DNA of 64,000 nt from Agreia sp. Leaf283 (GTDB lineage Bacteria > Actinomycetota > Actinomycetes > Actinomycetales > Microbacteriaceae): the NCBI RefSeq assembly GCF_001422485.1, contig NZ_LMNF01000003.1, forward strand, positions 101,443 through 165,442. Direction: 5' to 3'. Position 1 is the stretch's first letter. Each line of letters begins with the position of its first letter. Below, in pieces: positions 1 to 8,426 of this stretch. The notes beneath the pieces were generated by a model, which worked only from the letters and a program-made list of their open reading frames with translations, was not told the DNA's origin and made no database searches. The position numbers and the translations under genes are program-made.

Positions 1-1196
1 ACTGGTACATCTACAAGGATGTGCTCTTCATCGACCTGAACAGCAACAGCTACAACTCGGCCACCGGTGGCGGTGACGCGGCGCACGTGCAGTACGTCAC
101 CGACGTCGTCAACGCCCACGGCGCCGACGCGAAGTACACGGTGCTCACCTACCACCACTCGATCTACTCGGCCGCCGACCACGCGAAGGATGCCGACAAC
201 AAGGTCCGCCGCGTCGACTTCCCGACCACCTTCTCGAAGCTGGGTGTCGACCTCGTTCTGCAGGGACACGACCACGTGTACACCCGCAGCTATGAGATCG
301 CGAACGGCGAGAAGGCCAACCCCGACGAGCAGCCCGGCCAGAACGACGTGTTCGTGGGTGAGGGCGGCGTCATCTACATGACGGCGAACTCGGCCTCCGG
401 CTCGAAGTACTACGACATCACCGCACCCGACAACAGCGGCACCTCCGGTGCCGGCAATGGTGCGGACCCGCTGAACCCGAGCAACTACTGGTACGACTCC
501 GTCGAGAACCAGGAGCACGTGCGCAGCTACGTCAAGGTGCAGGTCAAGGCCGACGCTCTCGTGGTCGAGGGCATCCGCGCCGGAACCTGTGACGCGCCCA
601 ACTCGGCGGTCGAGCTCGGCAAGGTGGGCTGGTGCGGCACCGCGGGCGCCAACGCACCCGTCGACGGCGTCGGTTCGGTCATCGACTCGGTGACCATCCA
701 CCCGTACCACGGCGACGGCGAAGACATCCAGGTCGCCGTCCCGGCCGCGGCTCCCGGCGAGTTCGGCTGGACGATCGACGGTCAGAACGGCCTCGTCGAC
801 CTCGGCACCGCGCAGGAGAACAACGGCGCGTTCGAGGCGGCCGGCGAGATCAACCCGATCAAGGTGTCCGACACCCGGTCGTCGCTGTCTCCGTGGTCGC
901 TGACCGCCGTGCTCGGCGAGTTCACCGACGGCGACAAGACCTTCTCCGGCAGCTACATGGGCTGGACTCCGAAGGTCGTCACCGACGGAGCGGGCGCCGT
1001 CGCAGGCACGTCTGTGGCGTCGGGCTTCGACGACGGCGGCAAGGGCCTGTCGGTCGACCGAGTCCTCGGCTCCGGCGCTCAGGACCACCCGAAGGGCGAG
1101 GCGCTTCTCGGAGCGAATCTCGACCTGAAGCTCCCGGTCGACACCGCCAAGGGCAGTTACCGCGCCACCCTGACGCTCACCGCCCTGGCCGGCTGA
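1..1196 (+). CDS. Metallophosphoesterase with C-terminal WxL-like domain (5' truncated)
   Basis: Only the 3' part is present: the frame is open from the first complete codon (base 3), so the start lies outside the window and the GTG at 21 is internal. The visible part carries late motifs of secreted calcineurin-like or purple-acid-type phosphoesterases, a YHHS segment and GHDHVYTRSY, whose histidines bind the dinuclear metal centre. After about residue 230 a second module begins. It contains WSLTAVLGEF and MGWTP and ends in LTLTALAG, which resembles WxL-like C-terminal domains of actinobacterial surface proteins. The next gene encodes a DUF916-type protein, the usual partner of WxL proteins, so the enzyme is probably exported and wall-associated. 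Substrate unknown. The phosphoesterase call is firm; the WxL reading is from motif recognition only. Confidence 0.85.
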   Translation, partial: WYIYKDVLFIDLNSNSYNSATGGGDAAHVQYVTDVVNAHGADAKYTVLTYHHSIYSAADHAKDADNKVRRVDFPTTFSKLGVDLVLQGHDHVYTRSYEIANGEKANPDEQPGQNDVFVGEGGVIYMTANSASGSKYYDITAPDNSGTSGAGNGADPLNPSNYWYDSVENQEHVRSYVKVQVKADALVVEGIRAGTCDAPNSAVELGKVGWCGTAGANAPVDGVGSVIDSVTIHPYHGDGEDIQVAVPAAAPGEFGWTIDGQNGLVDLGTAQENNGAFEAAGEINPIKVSDTRSSLSPWSLTAVLGEFTDGDKTFSGSYMGWTPKVVTDGAGAVAGTSVASGFDDGGKGLSVDRVLGSGAQDHPKGEALLGANLDLKLPVDTAKGSYRATLTLTALAG

Positions 1197-1217
1197 CACT
1201 GAGCTGAGCCCACCACG

Positions 1218-1254
1218 TCCGTGGGGGGAGGGACTAAGTTCCTCCTCCCACGGA
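1218..1254 (+). terminator. Hairpin after metallophosphoesterase gene
   Basis: A 14-bp stem (1218-1231 with 1241-1254, one G-U pair) and a 9-nt loop lie 22 bases after the stop codon. There is no T-tract, so it may act as a weak terminator or mRNA stabiliser before the DUF916 gene. Confidence 0.55.
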
Positions 1255-1301
1255 CATCCCGCTTTTCACCCCCGCATCGCCCCTCACACCGAAGGTCTCC
1301 C

Positions 1302-2390
1302 GTGAACCCACGCTCTCTCTCCACCCGCCCTGGGGCCCGCATCCGCGCGTGGTCCACCGCGTCGCTCGCCGCACTCCTCGTTCTCGCGCCCGTCGTCGCA
1401 CCCGCCATGGCGGCCGAAACCGATCCGGTCACCTGGACGGTGCGAACCGCCTCCAACGAATACGGGTCGGAGAGAACCAACTACAGCTACACGATCGATC
1501 CGGGTGGCACCATCTATGACTCGATCGTCGTCGCCAACCACGGAGTCGACCCCGTGGAACTGGGGGTCTACGCGTCCGACGGTTCCACATCGGAAGACGG
1601 GCAGCTCTCTTTGCTCGTCGCCGGAGAGGAGTCGCACGGCGTGGGCGCCTGGATCACCACGGAGAACCCGTCGGTCACGGTCGCGGCCGGCGAGACGGCG
1701 ACGGTGCCGTTCACGGTCTCCGTGCCCGCCGACGCCACACCGGGAGACTATGCGGGCGGCGTGGTCACCTCACTGACCGTGCCCGACGCCGACGCGGGGG
1801 TCAATGTCGACCGGCGGCTCGGCATCCGGGTCAATCTGCGGGTGGGCGGCGAGATCGCGCCGGCGCTGGCCGTGGAGGACATGGCCGTCGCCTGGGGCGG
1901 CGGTCTCAACCCGTTCGCGGGTGGCGATGCCACCGTGACGTACACCCTGCACAACTCGGGCAACGCGGCCATCTCGGCCCAGCCGGCCACGCATCTCAGC
2001 GGCCCCTTCGGCATGTTCGGCATGGATGCGCCCGCCGTCGACGAGGTGCCCGAATTGCTGCCCGGCGAGTCGTGGACGCAGACGGTGACGCTGCCCGGCG
2101 TGGCTCCGCTCTTCGCGCTTCTCGCGTCGACCACCGTCACGCCGTTGGTTCTGGATGCCTCCGGCTCCACCTCGCCGATCGCGGATGTCGCCGGCACGGC
2201 GGGCGGACCTGCCATCCCATGGACACTGCTCGCAATCGTGCTGCTGGTGGCCGTCGGCGTGTTCTTCCTGTTCCGTGCACGAGGCGTGCGCAAGAAGTCG
2301 GCCGAGAAGCGGCGCGAGGCCGAGGTCGACGCGGCCGTCGCCAAGGCGCTCGAGCAGGAGCGGGCGAAGGCCGGCGCGGCAGCCGAGTAG
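1302..2390 (+). CDS. DUF916-type (WxL-associated) secreted protein with C-terminal membrane anchor
   Basis: A 362-residue protein if started at GTG 1302, which has GAAGGT a few bases upstream; the frame is open back to 1221. Residues 1-40 form a signal peptide (Arg-rich start, Ala/Leu core, cleavage near AMAAE). The next ~280 residues have the beta-rich pattern of DUF916 (NYSYTIDPG, then N-H-G and P-G-D-Y segments), a peptidoglycan- or WxL-partner-binding module known from Firmicutes and actinobacteria. One membrane helix (about 303-325, IPWTLLAIVLLVAVGVFFLF) is followed by a long Arg/Lys/Glu-rich cytoplasmic tail. It follows a phosphoesterase with a WxL-like tail and probably helps hold it at the cell surface. 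The family name is by pattern, not by search. Confidence 0.7.
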   Translation: MNPRSLSTRPGARIRAWSTASLAALLVLAPVVAPAMAAETDPVTWTVRTASNEYGSERTNYSYTIDPGGTIYDSIVVANHGVDPVELGVYASDGSTSEDGQLSLLVAGEESHGVGAWITTENPSVTVAAGETATVPFTVSVPADATPGDYAGGVVTSLTVPDADAGVNVDRRLGIRVNLRVGGEIAPALAVEDMAVAWGGGLNPFAGGDATVTYTLHNSGNAAISAQPATHLSGPFGMFGMDAPAVDEVPELLPGESWTQTVTLPGVAPLFALLASTTVTPLVLDASGSTSPIADVAGTAGGPAIPWTLLAIVLLVAVGVFFLFRARGVRKKSAEKRREAEVDAAVAKALEQERAKAGAAAE

Positions 2391-2400
2391 CCGCACGCGA

Positions 2401-2439
2401 AGAAGGGCCCCGCCGGTCGTGATCGGCGGGGCCCCTTCT
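2401..2439. terminator. Bidirectional terminator between converging genes
   Basis: The arms 2401-2415 and 2424-2439 form a GC-rich stem of about 15 bp with one bulged base and an 8-nt loop, ending in CTTCT on the plus strand. It lies between the plus-strand DUF916 gene and the minus-strand LPxTG gene and can serve both. Confidence 0.75.
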
Positions 2440-2484
2440 GTGTCAGATGACGAACGAGTCAGTGAACATCGTCGATCGGGCGGA

Positions 2485-2910
2485 TCAGCTCGCGCGCTGG
2501 CGGGCTCGACGGTGGCGTGCCGTGATCAGCACCGTGCCCGCGACGGTCATTCCCAGAGCCAGCAGGGCACCGGGCCATAGCGACGACCAGTCGGCACCGG
2601 TGTCAGGGAGTTCGCCGGTAGGGCCGCCGTGATGGGGTGCTGGCGAGGGCGACGGCGGCGGAGCCGGAGTCGCGGTCGGAGTCGCCGTGGGGGAGGTCGT
2701 CGGAGGAATCCCCGAGCGGTCAGGGATGCGCACTCCGATTTCCTCGGACTGCGAGGAGGCCGGGTCGTCGTCGTCGGCGGCGAACGCGAATGCCGTGGCG
2801 GAGGGCGCGAGCAGCGCGGCCGCCAGCGCGAGGGCGCCGATTCCGCGCAGTGGGGTCGCGGCGCATCGACGGAGTCGTCTCATCATGGGAGCGGCTGACG
2901 GGGAGTTCAC
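2485..2910 (-). CDS. Small LPxTG-anchored surface protein
   Basis: A 141-residue protein if started at GTG 2910, which overlaps the stop of the upstream HupE/UreJ gene (GTGA); longer upstream starts would run inside that gene. It has an N-terminal export signal (Arg-rich start then ALALAAALLAPSATAFA), a short acidic stretch, and a Pro/Thr/Ser-rich spacer. The sortase signal is at residues 101-105 (LPDTG), followed by a hydrophobic helix and an Arg-rich tail. No catalytic domain is visible; nearly all the mature protein is linker, so it may be a stalk. Translational coupling suggests co-production with the HupE/UreJ protein. No sortase gene is in the window. Confidence 0.7.
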   Translation of the reverse strand: MNSPSAAPMMRRLRRCAATPLRGIGALALAAALLAPSATAFAFAADDDDPASSQSEEIGVRIPDRSGIPPTTSPTATPTATPAPPPSPSPAPHHGGPTGELPDTGADWSSLWPGALLALGMTVAGTVLITARHRRARQRAS

Positions 2911-4250
2911 GGCTGAAGCACCTCCGTGCGCGTCTCCTCCGCGCGTGCGTTCTCGGGGCGCCGAGTGCGCGCGAAGTACCACAGCCCCACCACGATCACG
3001 ACGAGTGCGAGGTAGAAGGCGATCGGGAAGCGGGCGATCTGGTCGAACACGGGCTGCAATACCGAGTTCTGATCCGTGCTGATGCCGACGATCCACGCAG
3101 CGGCGGCGATGATCGCGATCCCCGCGACGACCGTGCGGAATCCGCCGAAGACGCGTGCGTGCGACAGAAGGATGAGCAGCGGAAGCACGAGCACCGCGGC
3201 GATGAGCTGCGCCAGCTCCACACCCACATTGAACCCGAGGATCGCCAGGATCTTCTCGCCGAAACCGAGGTTGAGGTCGAGGATCGTCGTGGCGAACGCG
3301 GTGCCGTGCACCAGACCGAACAGCCCGGCGATGAGCAGCTCTCCCCGCGGAACGATCGGGCGGATGGCGTGGATCGCGGCGACGATGATCGACACGGCCA
3401 CCAGGATCTCGACGGGCTTCGTGGGAAAGGAGATGAGGCCGAGTGACACGAGCGCGAGCGTCACGAGATGACCGACCGTGAAGCAGCTGATGATGAGGGC
3501 CGCGCGGCCGATGGTCTTCTTCAGCGGTATCGGCTGGTTCCAGCGGTATCCCCGTTTCGCACGAGAAGCGAGTGAGGGCGCGACGACGAGGAGCGTCGAC
3601 AGGAAGAGCAGGTGATCGGTGCCCTCCGCGATGTGGAGCATGCCGAGCCAGATGACGGAGAAGAAGCCGTTCGCCGGTGCGGGGGAGCTGCGGTCGAGCG
3701 TCACCTCGGTGACCCCGCCCCCGAGTACGGCGACAACCTCGGGGTCGCCCTCGGCGATCTGCCCGTTGTTCCAGTCACTCACCAGGGCCACATAGACCTG
3801 ATGTGCCGGAACCACGTCGAGGATGAAGGAGTAGTCGAGAGTGATCGCCCCCTCGATGCTGCGTCCCGGGTCCGCAAACCGCACCGTCGTCTCGATCGCA
3901 TTCTCCCCGTTGACGGGCACGAGTTCGGGGCTTGCGACCACGGTCGGAGTGAGAGCGGAGACGCCGTCCGCCACGCTGACGCGATGGAGGATGAACGTCA
4001 TGAGGTTGTCCGCCACCGCGTCGAGCGCGGCCTGGTCTGTGACCTCGTACCCCGTCGCCGCCGTGAACCCGGCCTCCTGAATCTGCATCGTGATCTCGAC
4101 CGCATCCGACTGGATCGTGACGAGAAGACCCGTGGTGCCGGCCGGATGCGCGGACGCGCTCCAGGCGGGAAGGAACACGAGCGCCATCGCGACCGCGACC
4201 AGCGGCGCGATCATCCAGCGTCGGATGCGTCTCACGGGAGTCAGGGTCAC
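2907..4250 (-). CDS. HupE/UreJ family membrane protein
   Basis: This 447-residue protein has a signal peptide ending at SASA-HPAG, an extracytoplasmic N-terminal half of about 200 residues, and a C-terminal half of six or seven membrane helices. The membrane half carries the family hallmarks EGTDHLLFL, the SCFTVGHLVTL helix, and the HGTAF and N-V-G-V-E motifs. HupE and UreJ proteins are associated with nickel handling for hydrogenase or urease; long versions with a large N-terminal domain are widespread in bacteria lacking both enzymes and are of unknown substrate. No urease or hydrogenase gene is in the window, so nickel transport is only a possibility. It is the first gene of a two-gene unit with the LPxTG protein. 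Confidence 0.85.
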   Translation of the reverse strand: MTLTPVRRIRRWMIAPLVAVAMALVFLPAWSASAHPAGTTGLLVTIQSDAVEITMQIQEAGFTAATGYEVTDQAALDAVADNLMTFILHRVSVADGVSALTPTVVASPELVPVNGENAIETTVRFADPGRSIEGAITLDYSFILDVVPAHQVYVALVSDWNNGQIAEGDPEVVAVLGGGVTEVTLDRSSPAPANGFFSVIWLGMLHIAEGTDHLLFLSTLLVVAPSLASRAKRGYRWNQPIPLKKTIGRAALIISCFTVGHLVTLALVSLGLISFPTKPVEILVAVSIIVAAIHAIRPIVPRGELLIAGLFGLVHGTAFATTILDLNLGFGEKILAILGFNVGVELAQLIAAVLVLPLLILLSHARVFGGFRTVVAGIAIIAAAAWIVGISTDQNSVLQPVFDQIARFPIAFYLALVVIVVGLWYFARTRRPENARAEETRTEVLQP

Positions 4251-4416
4251 AGAGGCACGGTAGTTGCTTCGAATTGCCGGTCGGTTCTTTCCGGCGAACG
4301 GAAGGAGAACGGTGGGCGACGCGTTGTGCGGCGAGGTACGAACCGAGCTCGGAGAGATCTCAGCGAACTGAACGAGCCCCTACTAGCCTTGGATACGAGT
4401 CCAAAGGAGTGGTCGA

Positions 4417-4593
4417 TTGTCAGAACGTCTCTACAGAACCGGCCTCATCGTGCTGGGCGTGCTGGGCCTGGCGCTCACCCCGCTCACCGCGATGGGCATC
4501 GTGTCGCCGGCCTTCGGCGGAGCCGCATTGGCCGTTCTGGTCGCGTGGATCGTCTTTCGGGCAGCGACGACGGCGCGGAGTCGGCCCCGATAA
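4417..4593 (+). CDS. Small two-helix membrane protein
   Basis: A 58-residue protein read from TTG 4417, which has a strong AAAGGAG ribosome binding site at 4403-4409 with 7-nt spacing. Two hydrophobic segments (about 8-27, LIVLGVLGLALTPLTAMGIV, and 30-47) are joined by a short turn, and the tail is Arg-rich (TTARSRPR), so both ends probably face the cytoplasm. No homologue is recognised. It is divergent from the HupE/UreJ gene across a ~165-bp gap. The reading frame, good ribosome binding site and clean membrane topology support a real gene despite its size. Confidence 0.6.
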   Translation: MSERLYRTGLIVLGVLGLALTPLTAMGIVSPAFGGAALAVLVAWIVFRAATTARSRPR

Positions 4594-4662
4594 GACGTTC
4601 ATCCTGGGTCTGGCTTCGGGATAGACCCCGGGATATATTGAGACGGAGAGATGGAGGGATTC

Positions 4663-5121
4663 ATGACCGACGCAGCCACGCGCATCCGCTCCGCTCGGGC
4701 GACTGCGGGAATGACGCAGGCCCATCTGGCCGCGCTCTCAGGGGTCTCACAACCGAAACTCTCCGCGTACGAGCGTGGAGTCATCAGGCCGGAACCGGCA
4801 ACTGTCGAGCGGATACTCTCCGTAGCCAAACAGCGTCCCTCTGAGGTGCTCGAAGCGCATGCAGACGACGTCATCGCACTAGGTCAGAAGTATCACATCC
4901 TGCAGGTGAAGGTGTTCGGATCTGCCGTGCACGGAACCGATACGCCCATGTCCGACGTCGATCTGCTCGTGTCATTCAGCGATGAGGCCAGCCTGCTCGA
5001 CGAAGCCGGGTTCGAACGCGAGGCGTCGGAGCTGCTCGGGTACCCAGTCGACGTGGTGAGCGATCGGGCGGCCCCCAACCCGATACTCGACCGGATCATG
5101 GCGGAAGCCGTGCCACTGTGA
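4663..5121 (+). CDS. HTH-fused MntA-type nucleotidyltransferase antitoxin
   Basis: 152 residues from ATG 4663, preferred over ATG 4651 because GGAGGG lies directly before it. Residues 5-52 form a Cro/XRE helix-turn-helix (MTQAHLAALSGVSQPKLSAY). Residues 78-150 are a minimal nucleotidyltransferase with the GS-x10-DxD signature: GS at 86-87, Asp98 and Asp100. In MntA-HepT modules the MntA enzyme adds AMP to a tyrosine of the HepT toxin and neutralises it. The next gene is HepT-like and overlaps by 4 bp, which fixes the pairing. Most MntA proteins lack a DNA-binding domain; the fused HTH suggests that this antitoxin also represses its own operon. A GATATATTGA stretch just upstream (4632-4641) could be part of the promoter or operator. 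Confidence 0.85.
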   Translation: MTDAATRIRSARATAGMTQAHLAALSGVSQPKLSAYERGVIRPEPATVERILSVAKQRPSEVLEAHADDVIALGQKYHILQVKVFGSAVHGTDTPMSDVDLLVSFSDEASLLDEAGFEREASELLGYPVDVVSDRAAPNPILDRIMAEAVPL

Positions 5122-5516
5122 CCGACGAACAAAGGGCGCGGTTTCGGGCCATTGATCCCGACGATGCGCGCCCTGCTCAGCTCAAAGTGTCGGTGACGGC
5201 CGAGCTCGTCATGCACATGCAGGAACTCGTCGACGATTCGGCTGCCATCGTCGAGGCGGGAGCGGATGTCTTTCTCAGCGACGGCGGCAGGCTCGCTCGG
5301 CACGCGGCTGACGCGATCATCATCAAATTTCACGAGCTGGCAGACCGGATGCCGACGGAGGTGCAGGAAAGACATCCGGATATCAGCTGGACTGATCTCC
5401 GGGGAATGCGGAACAGGCTCGGTCACAATTACCGCCAGACGGACTATCGGATCGTCTGGACCACTCTCACGAAGGACCTGCCTGCCATTGCCGCAAGCTT
5501 GAGAGGCGAGTCGTAA
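5118..5516 (+). CDS. hepT: HepT-like (DUF86) toxin
   Basis: 132 residues, starting at GTG 5118 inside the stop of the antitoxin gene (GTGA). It is an all-helical DUF86/HEPN protein. The catalytic R-x4-H-x-Y motif is intact: Arg98, His103, Tyr105 in RNRLGHNY. In characterised systems this motif forms an RNase active site, and the tyrosine is the residue AMPylated by the partner antitoxin. The first ~20 residues, with DPDDARPAQ, look like an extra N-terminal segment. Toxin activity and RNA target are inferred from the family. Confidence 0.82.
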   Translation: MTDEQRARFRAIDPDDARPAQLKVSVTAELVMHMQELVDDSAAIVEAGADVFLSDGGRLARHAADAIIIKFHELADRMPTEVQERHPDISWTDLRGMRNRLGHNYRQTDYRIVWTTLTKDLPAIAASLRGES

Positions 5517-5571
5517 GAGGGTTCATGTCGGGCCATTCAGCCCGTCGTTCCCCGCACGTCACCTGCCGTTC

Positions 5572-8064
5572 ATGTGGTGGCGGCAGTGTTGCGGCGTGCT
5601 GAAACCCTTATCGCGACCCCTCGCCCTCACCGTTGGATCCACCGTGCTGCTCGCGGGCCTCTTCGCCTTTCCTGCCGCGGCGACAGCCGACGTCGGCTCC
5701 CAGGCGAGGAGCGAGGTCGAGGCCGCCGCCGCCGCCAGCGACCTCCGCATCAACGAGATCGAGACAGATGGCTCGCCCGACTGGGTCGAGGTCATCAACA
5801 CGAGTACGGAGCCGCTCGACGCATCCGGTGTCGTGCTGACCGGCCGCGCGAACGCCGTGACCATCACGCTGCCCAGCGGAACCACTATCCAACCCGGAGC
5901 GGTCTACGTCGCCGAGAGCTCGACCTTCAAGCTCAAGAAGGGCGACAAGGTCAGCCTGCTCGCGTCTGACGGCACCACGCTGCTCGACTCCTACGAGTGG
6001 GGCGACTTCCACCTCGACACCTACGGACGCGTTCCGAACGGCACCGGCGAGTTCGTGAAGCAGACCACGCCGTCGAAGGGCGAGCTCAACCCCGTCGCGA
6101 CCGACCCGGGCGAAGAGCCGGGCGAGGGCGGCGACGACACAGGGTGGGAGTCCATCAAACTCAACGAGGTGACGTCGGCCAACGACGACCCCACCCACGA
6201 CGCCTACGAGCTCGTGAACACGGGTGACACCGACGTCGACGTCTCGTCCTTCCTTCAGGCCGACAGCACCAGCCTCCCGGCCGCGATCGAGGCGCCCAAC
6301 GGCACCGTCGTTCCCGCGCACGGCTACCTCGTGCTGCTCTCGAACCAGGGCTTGAGTTCGGGTGGCGACTCCGTGAAGGTCTACCGGGCCGACGGATCCA
6401 CCATCGTCGACACGGTCGGATGGGGCAACGCCGACGCGCAGCCCGGATCCTGGTCGCGCTGTGCCGACGCGACGGGCGCCTGGGCGCACACCGCCTCGTC
6501 CAGCTTCGGATCCTCCAACGCCACCGCGTGCGCCGGCGAGATCATTCCGCCGAGCATCCCGGGCGGCGGCGAGGTCTCGTGCCAGACCGAGGCGCCCTCG
6601 GGCAGCGGTGATCCCGTCGTCGGCGGCATCGCATGGCCCGGTAGCCAGAACCCTGTCGTCTCCGACAACGAGTGCCAGTTCGTCACCCCGGTCTCGGGCC
6701 AGGATGTCTCGGGTCTCGATATCGATCCGAGCGCGCCCGACGTGATGTGGGCCGTCAAGAACAAGAGCCACGTCTACCGTCTCGTCAAGAGCGGAGCGCT
6801 GTGGGTGCCCGACACCACGAACGGGTGGTCGACAGGCAAGGATCTCGTCTTCCCGAACGGCGGCGGCCAGCCCGACTCCGAAGGCATCACGGTCGGTCCC
6901 GACGGCTTGCTCTACGTCACGACCGAGCGCGACAACGCGGCGAGCGGTGTGCCACTCGAGAGCGTCCTGCGCTTCGACCCGACCGAGTCGGGAGCGGTTC
7001 TGCACCCGACCCAGCAGTGGGTGCTGACTGCCGACCTGGCCGACGTCATCGACCAGGTCAAGGCTGACTCCAACCTCGGCTTCGAGGGCATCACGTGGGT
7101 TCCTGACTCCTACCTCACTGCGAACGCCTTCGTCGACCAGAGCACGATGAAGGCGTACGACCCGCAGGACTACCCGGGCCACGGCACGGGCCTGTTCTTC
7201 GGTGCACTCGAGAAGAACGGCCACCTCTACGCCTACGCACTCAAGAGTGACGGCACCTTCCAGCGCATCGCCTCGATCGACACGGGTCTTCCGATGATCC
7301 AGGAGACGCAGTGGGATGCAGACTCGCAGCGCATCTGGGCGGTGGCCGACAACTCGTCCGCCGGTTCCACGACGCTGCTCAAGATCGACGCGAACGGTGC
7401 GTTCGTCGTCGACCGCATCTACAACCGCCCGACGGGCCTGCCGGACTACAACAACGAGGGCTTCGCCATCGCGCCGAGCTCGACCTGTGTCGACGGCGTC
7501 AAGGAGGTCATTCGGGCCGATGACGGCAACAACGGCGGACACTCCCTGTGGTCGGGCACGATCTCGTGCGACCTCGCACTCGGCCCGCAGGGTCCGAACC
7601 CGCCCGCCGAGTCGACGCCGACCGTCACCGCGACGCCGTCGACGGTTCGGGCCGGCGGCACGACGACGATCGTCGCGTCGGGTCTCGAACCGGATGCGGA
7701 GTACACGATCGTGCTGCGCTCAGAGCCGGTGACACTCGGTCGCGTGGTCGCCGACGCCGATGGCGCGCTGACGCTGCGCGACGCGCGCATCCCGGCCGAC
7801 ACGACCGCCGGAGCCCACACGATCACGCTGGCCGCGACATCCGACCCGTCTGTCGTAGTGGCCAGCACCCCGATCGCGGTGACGGCAGCCGCCACGGCGC
7901 CGTCGGGAACCGGCCCGACGCCGGCGAACGGCGTCGCCAAGCCGAGCAGTCTCGCATCGACCGGCGCCCAGCCGCTGCCCGTCATCGCTGCGGGTGCACT
8001 CTTCCTGATGCTCGGTGCGGGCCTCGTGGTCGCCCGCCGTCGGGCGCGCGGCACCCAGGCCTGA
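5572..8064 (+). CDS. Lamin-tail-domain surface protein with esterase-like region and LAxTG sortase signal
   Basis: 830 residues from ATG 5572; GTG 5596 is an alternative that leaves a more ordinary signal peptide. After the signal peptide (cleavage near AAATA, about residue 35) come two lamin tail domains (about 52-145 with DGSPDWVEVIN, and 172-315 with LNEVTSAND and YELVN). A beta-propeller-like region (about 350-650) has LDIDPSAPDVMWAV and EGITVGPDGLLYV, the pattern of the esterase-like or phytase-like family. An Ig-like domain (about 665-770) follows. The C-terminus has LASTG at 794-798, a hydrophobic helix and RRRARG, a class E sortase signal. It is likely a wall-anchored extracellular protein; lamin tail domains often accompany secreted nucleases and phosphatases. 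Enzymatic activity is unproven. Confidence 0.82.
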   Translation: MWWRQCCGVLKPLSRPLALTVGSTVLLAGLFAFPAAATADVGSQARSEVEAAAAASDLRINEIETDGSPDWVEVINTSTEPLDASGVVLTGRANAVTITLPSGTTIQPGAVYVAESSTFKLKKGDKVSLLASDGTTLLDSYEWGDFHLDTYGRVPNGTGEFVKQTTPSKGELNPVATDPGEEPGEGGDDTGWESIKLNEVTSANDDPTHDAYELVNTGDTDVDVSSFLQADSTSLPAAIEAPNGTVVPAHGYLVLLSNQGLSSGGDSVKVYRADGSTIVDTVGWGNADAQPGSWSRCADATGAWAHTASSSFGSSNATACAGEIIPPSIPGGGEVSCQTEAPSGSGDPVVGGIAWPGSQNPVVSDNECQFVTPVSGQDVSGLDIDPSAPDVMWAVKNKSHVYRLVKSGALWVPDTTNGWSTGKDLVFPNGGGQPDSEGITVGPDGLLYVTTERDNAASGVPLESVLRFDPTESGAVLHPTQQWVLTADLADVIDQVKADSNLGFEGITWVPDSYLTANAFVDQSTMKAYDPQDYPGHGTGLFFGALEKNGHLYAYALKSDGTFQRIASIDTGLPMIQETQWDADSQRIWAVADNSSAGSTTLLKIDANGAFVVDRIYNRPTGLPDYNNEGFAIAPSSTCVDGVKEVIRADDGNNGGHSLWSGTISCDLALGPQGPNPPAESTPTVTATPSTVRAGGTTTIVASGLEPDAEYTIVLRSEPVTLGRVVADADGALTLRDARIPADTTAGAHTITLAATSDPSVVVASTPIAVTAAATAPSGTGPTPANGVAKPSSLASTGAQPLPVIAAGALFLMLGAGLVVARRRARGTQA

Positions 8065-8078
8065 TAGGACCGATATGA

Positions 8079-8113
8079 CAGTCGCGGGGCCCCGAACTAG
8101 GGCCTCGCGGCTG
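8079..8113 (+). terminator. Terminator hairpin after surface protein gene
   Basis: The arms 8079-8092 and 8100-8113 make a 14-bp GC-rich stem with two G-U pairs and a 7-nt loop, 15 bases after the stop. There is no clear U-tract, as is common in high-GC actinobacteria. Confidence 0.65.
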
Positions 8114-8156
8114 TCGTCGCTGTGTTGCTCTGGGCGACGACCTTAGGCTGTGAGAC

Positions 8157-8426
8157 ATGGATGACGCAGACACCCACGCACGGCTCGTCGAGCAGGGCAG
8201 GCGACTGTTCGAGGTTCTCGCCCCCGGGGCGACTCTGAACACGATCGTTCTCGATGACGGGGCCGGCATCTGCCTGCTGCACACCGTGAGGGGCGGCGGC
8301 AAGATCTATGTCGCTCCCGACCTGTCGGTGCTCTTCGTCGCCTCGACGCTCGACTTCCAGAAGGGCCTCGAGGCGTTCCTGGCCGGAAGACGCACTCCCC
8401 TCGAGAAGTTCGAGCGCCGCTCGTGA
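8157..8426 (+). CDS. Conserved-looking hypothetical protein, 89 aa
   Basis: Soluble mixed alpha/beta protein from ATG 8157. No domain is recognised. It begins with a charged helix (MDDADTHARLVEQGRRLF), continues with short strands (LNTIVLDDGAGICLLHT, GKIYVAPDLSVLFVAS), and ends in a charged helix with LEKFERRS. Its stop overlaps the start of the next gene by 4 bp (GTGA), so the two are translationally coupled and probably act together. Confidence 0.6.
   Translation: MDDADTHARLVEQGRRLFEVLAPGATLNTIVLDDGAGICLLHTVRGGGKIYVAPDLSVLFVASTLDFQKGLEAFLAGRRTPLEKFERRS

Noticed and set aside
4274-4624. 116-aa frame overlapping the small membrane protein
   Set aside because: Low-likelihood composition; the 58-aa frame at 4417 has a strong ribosome binding site and two clean membrane helices.
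5608-7542. 644-aa minus-strand frame opposite the lamin-tail protein
   Set aside because: Typical antisense open frame of GC-rich coding DNA; Val/Asp/Arg-rich with no domain, while the plus strand has clear domains.
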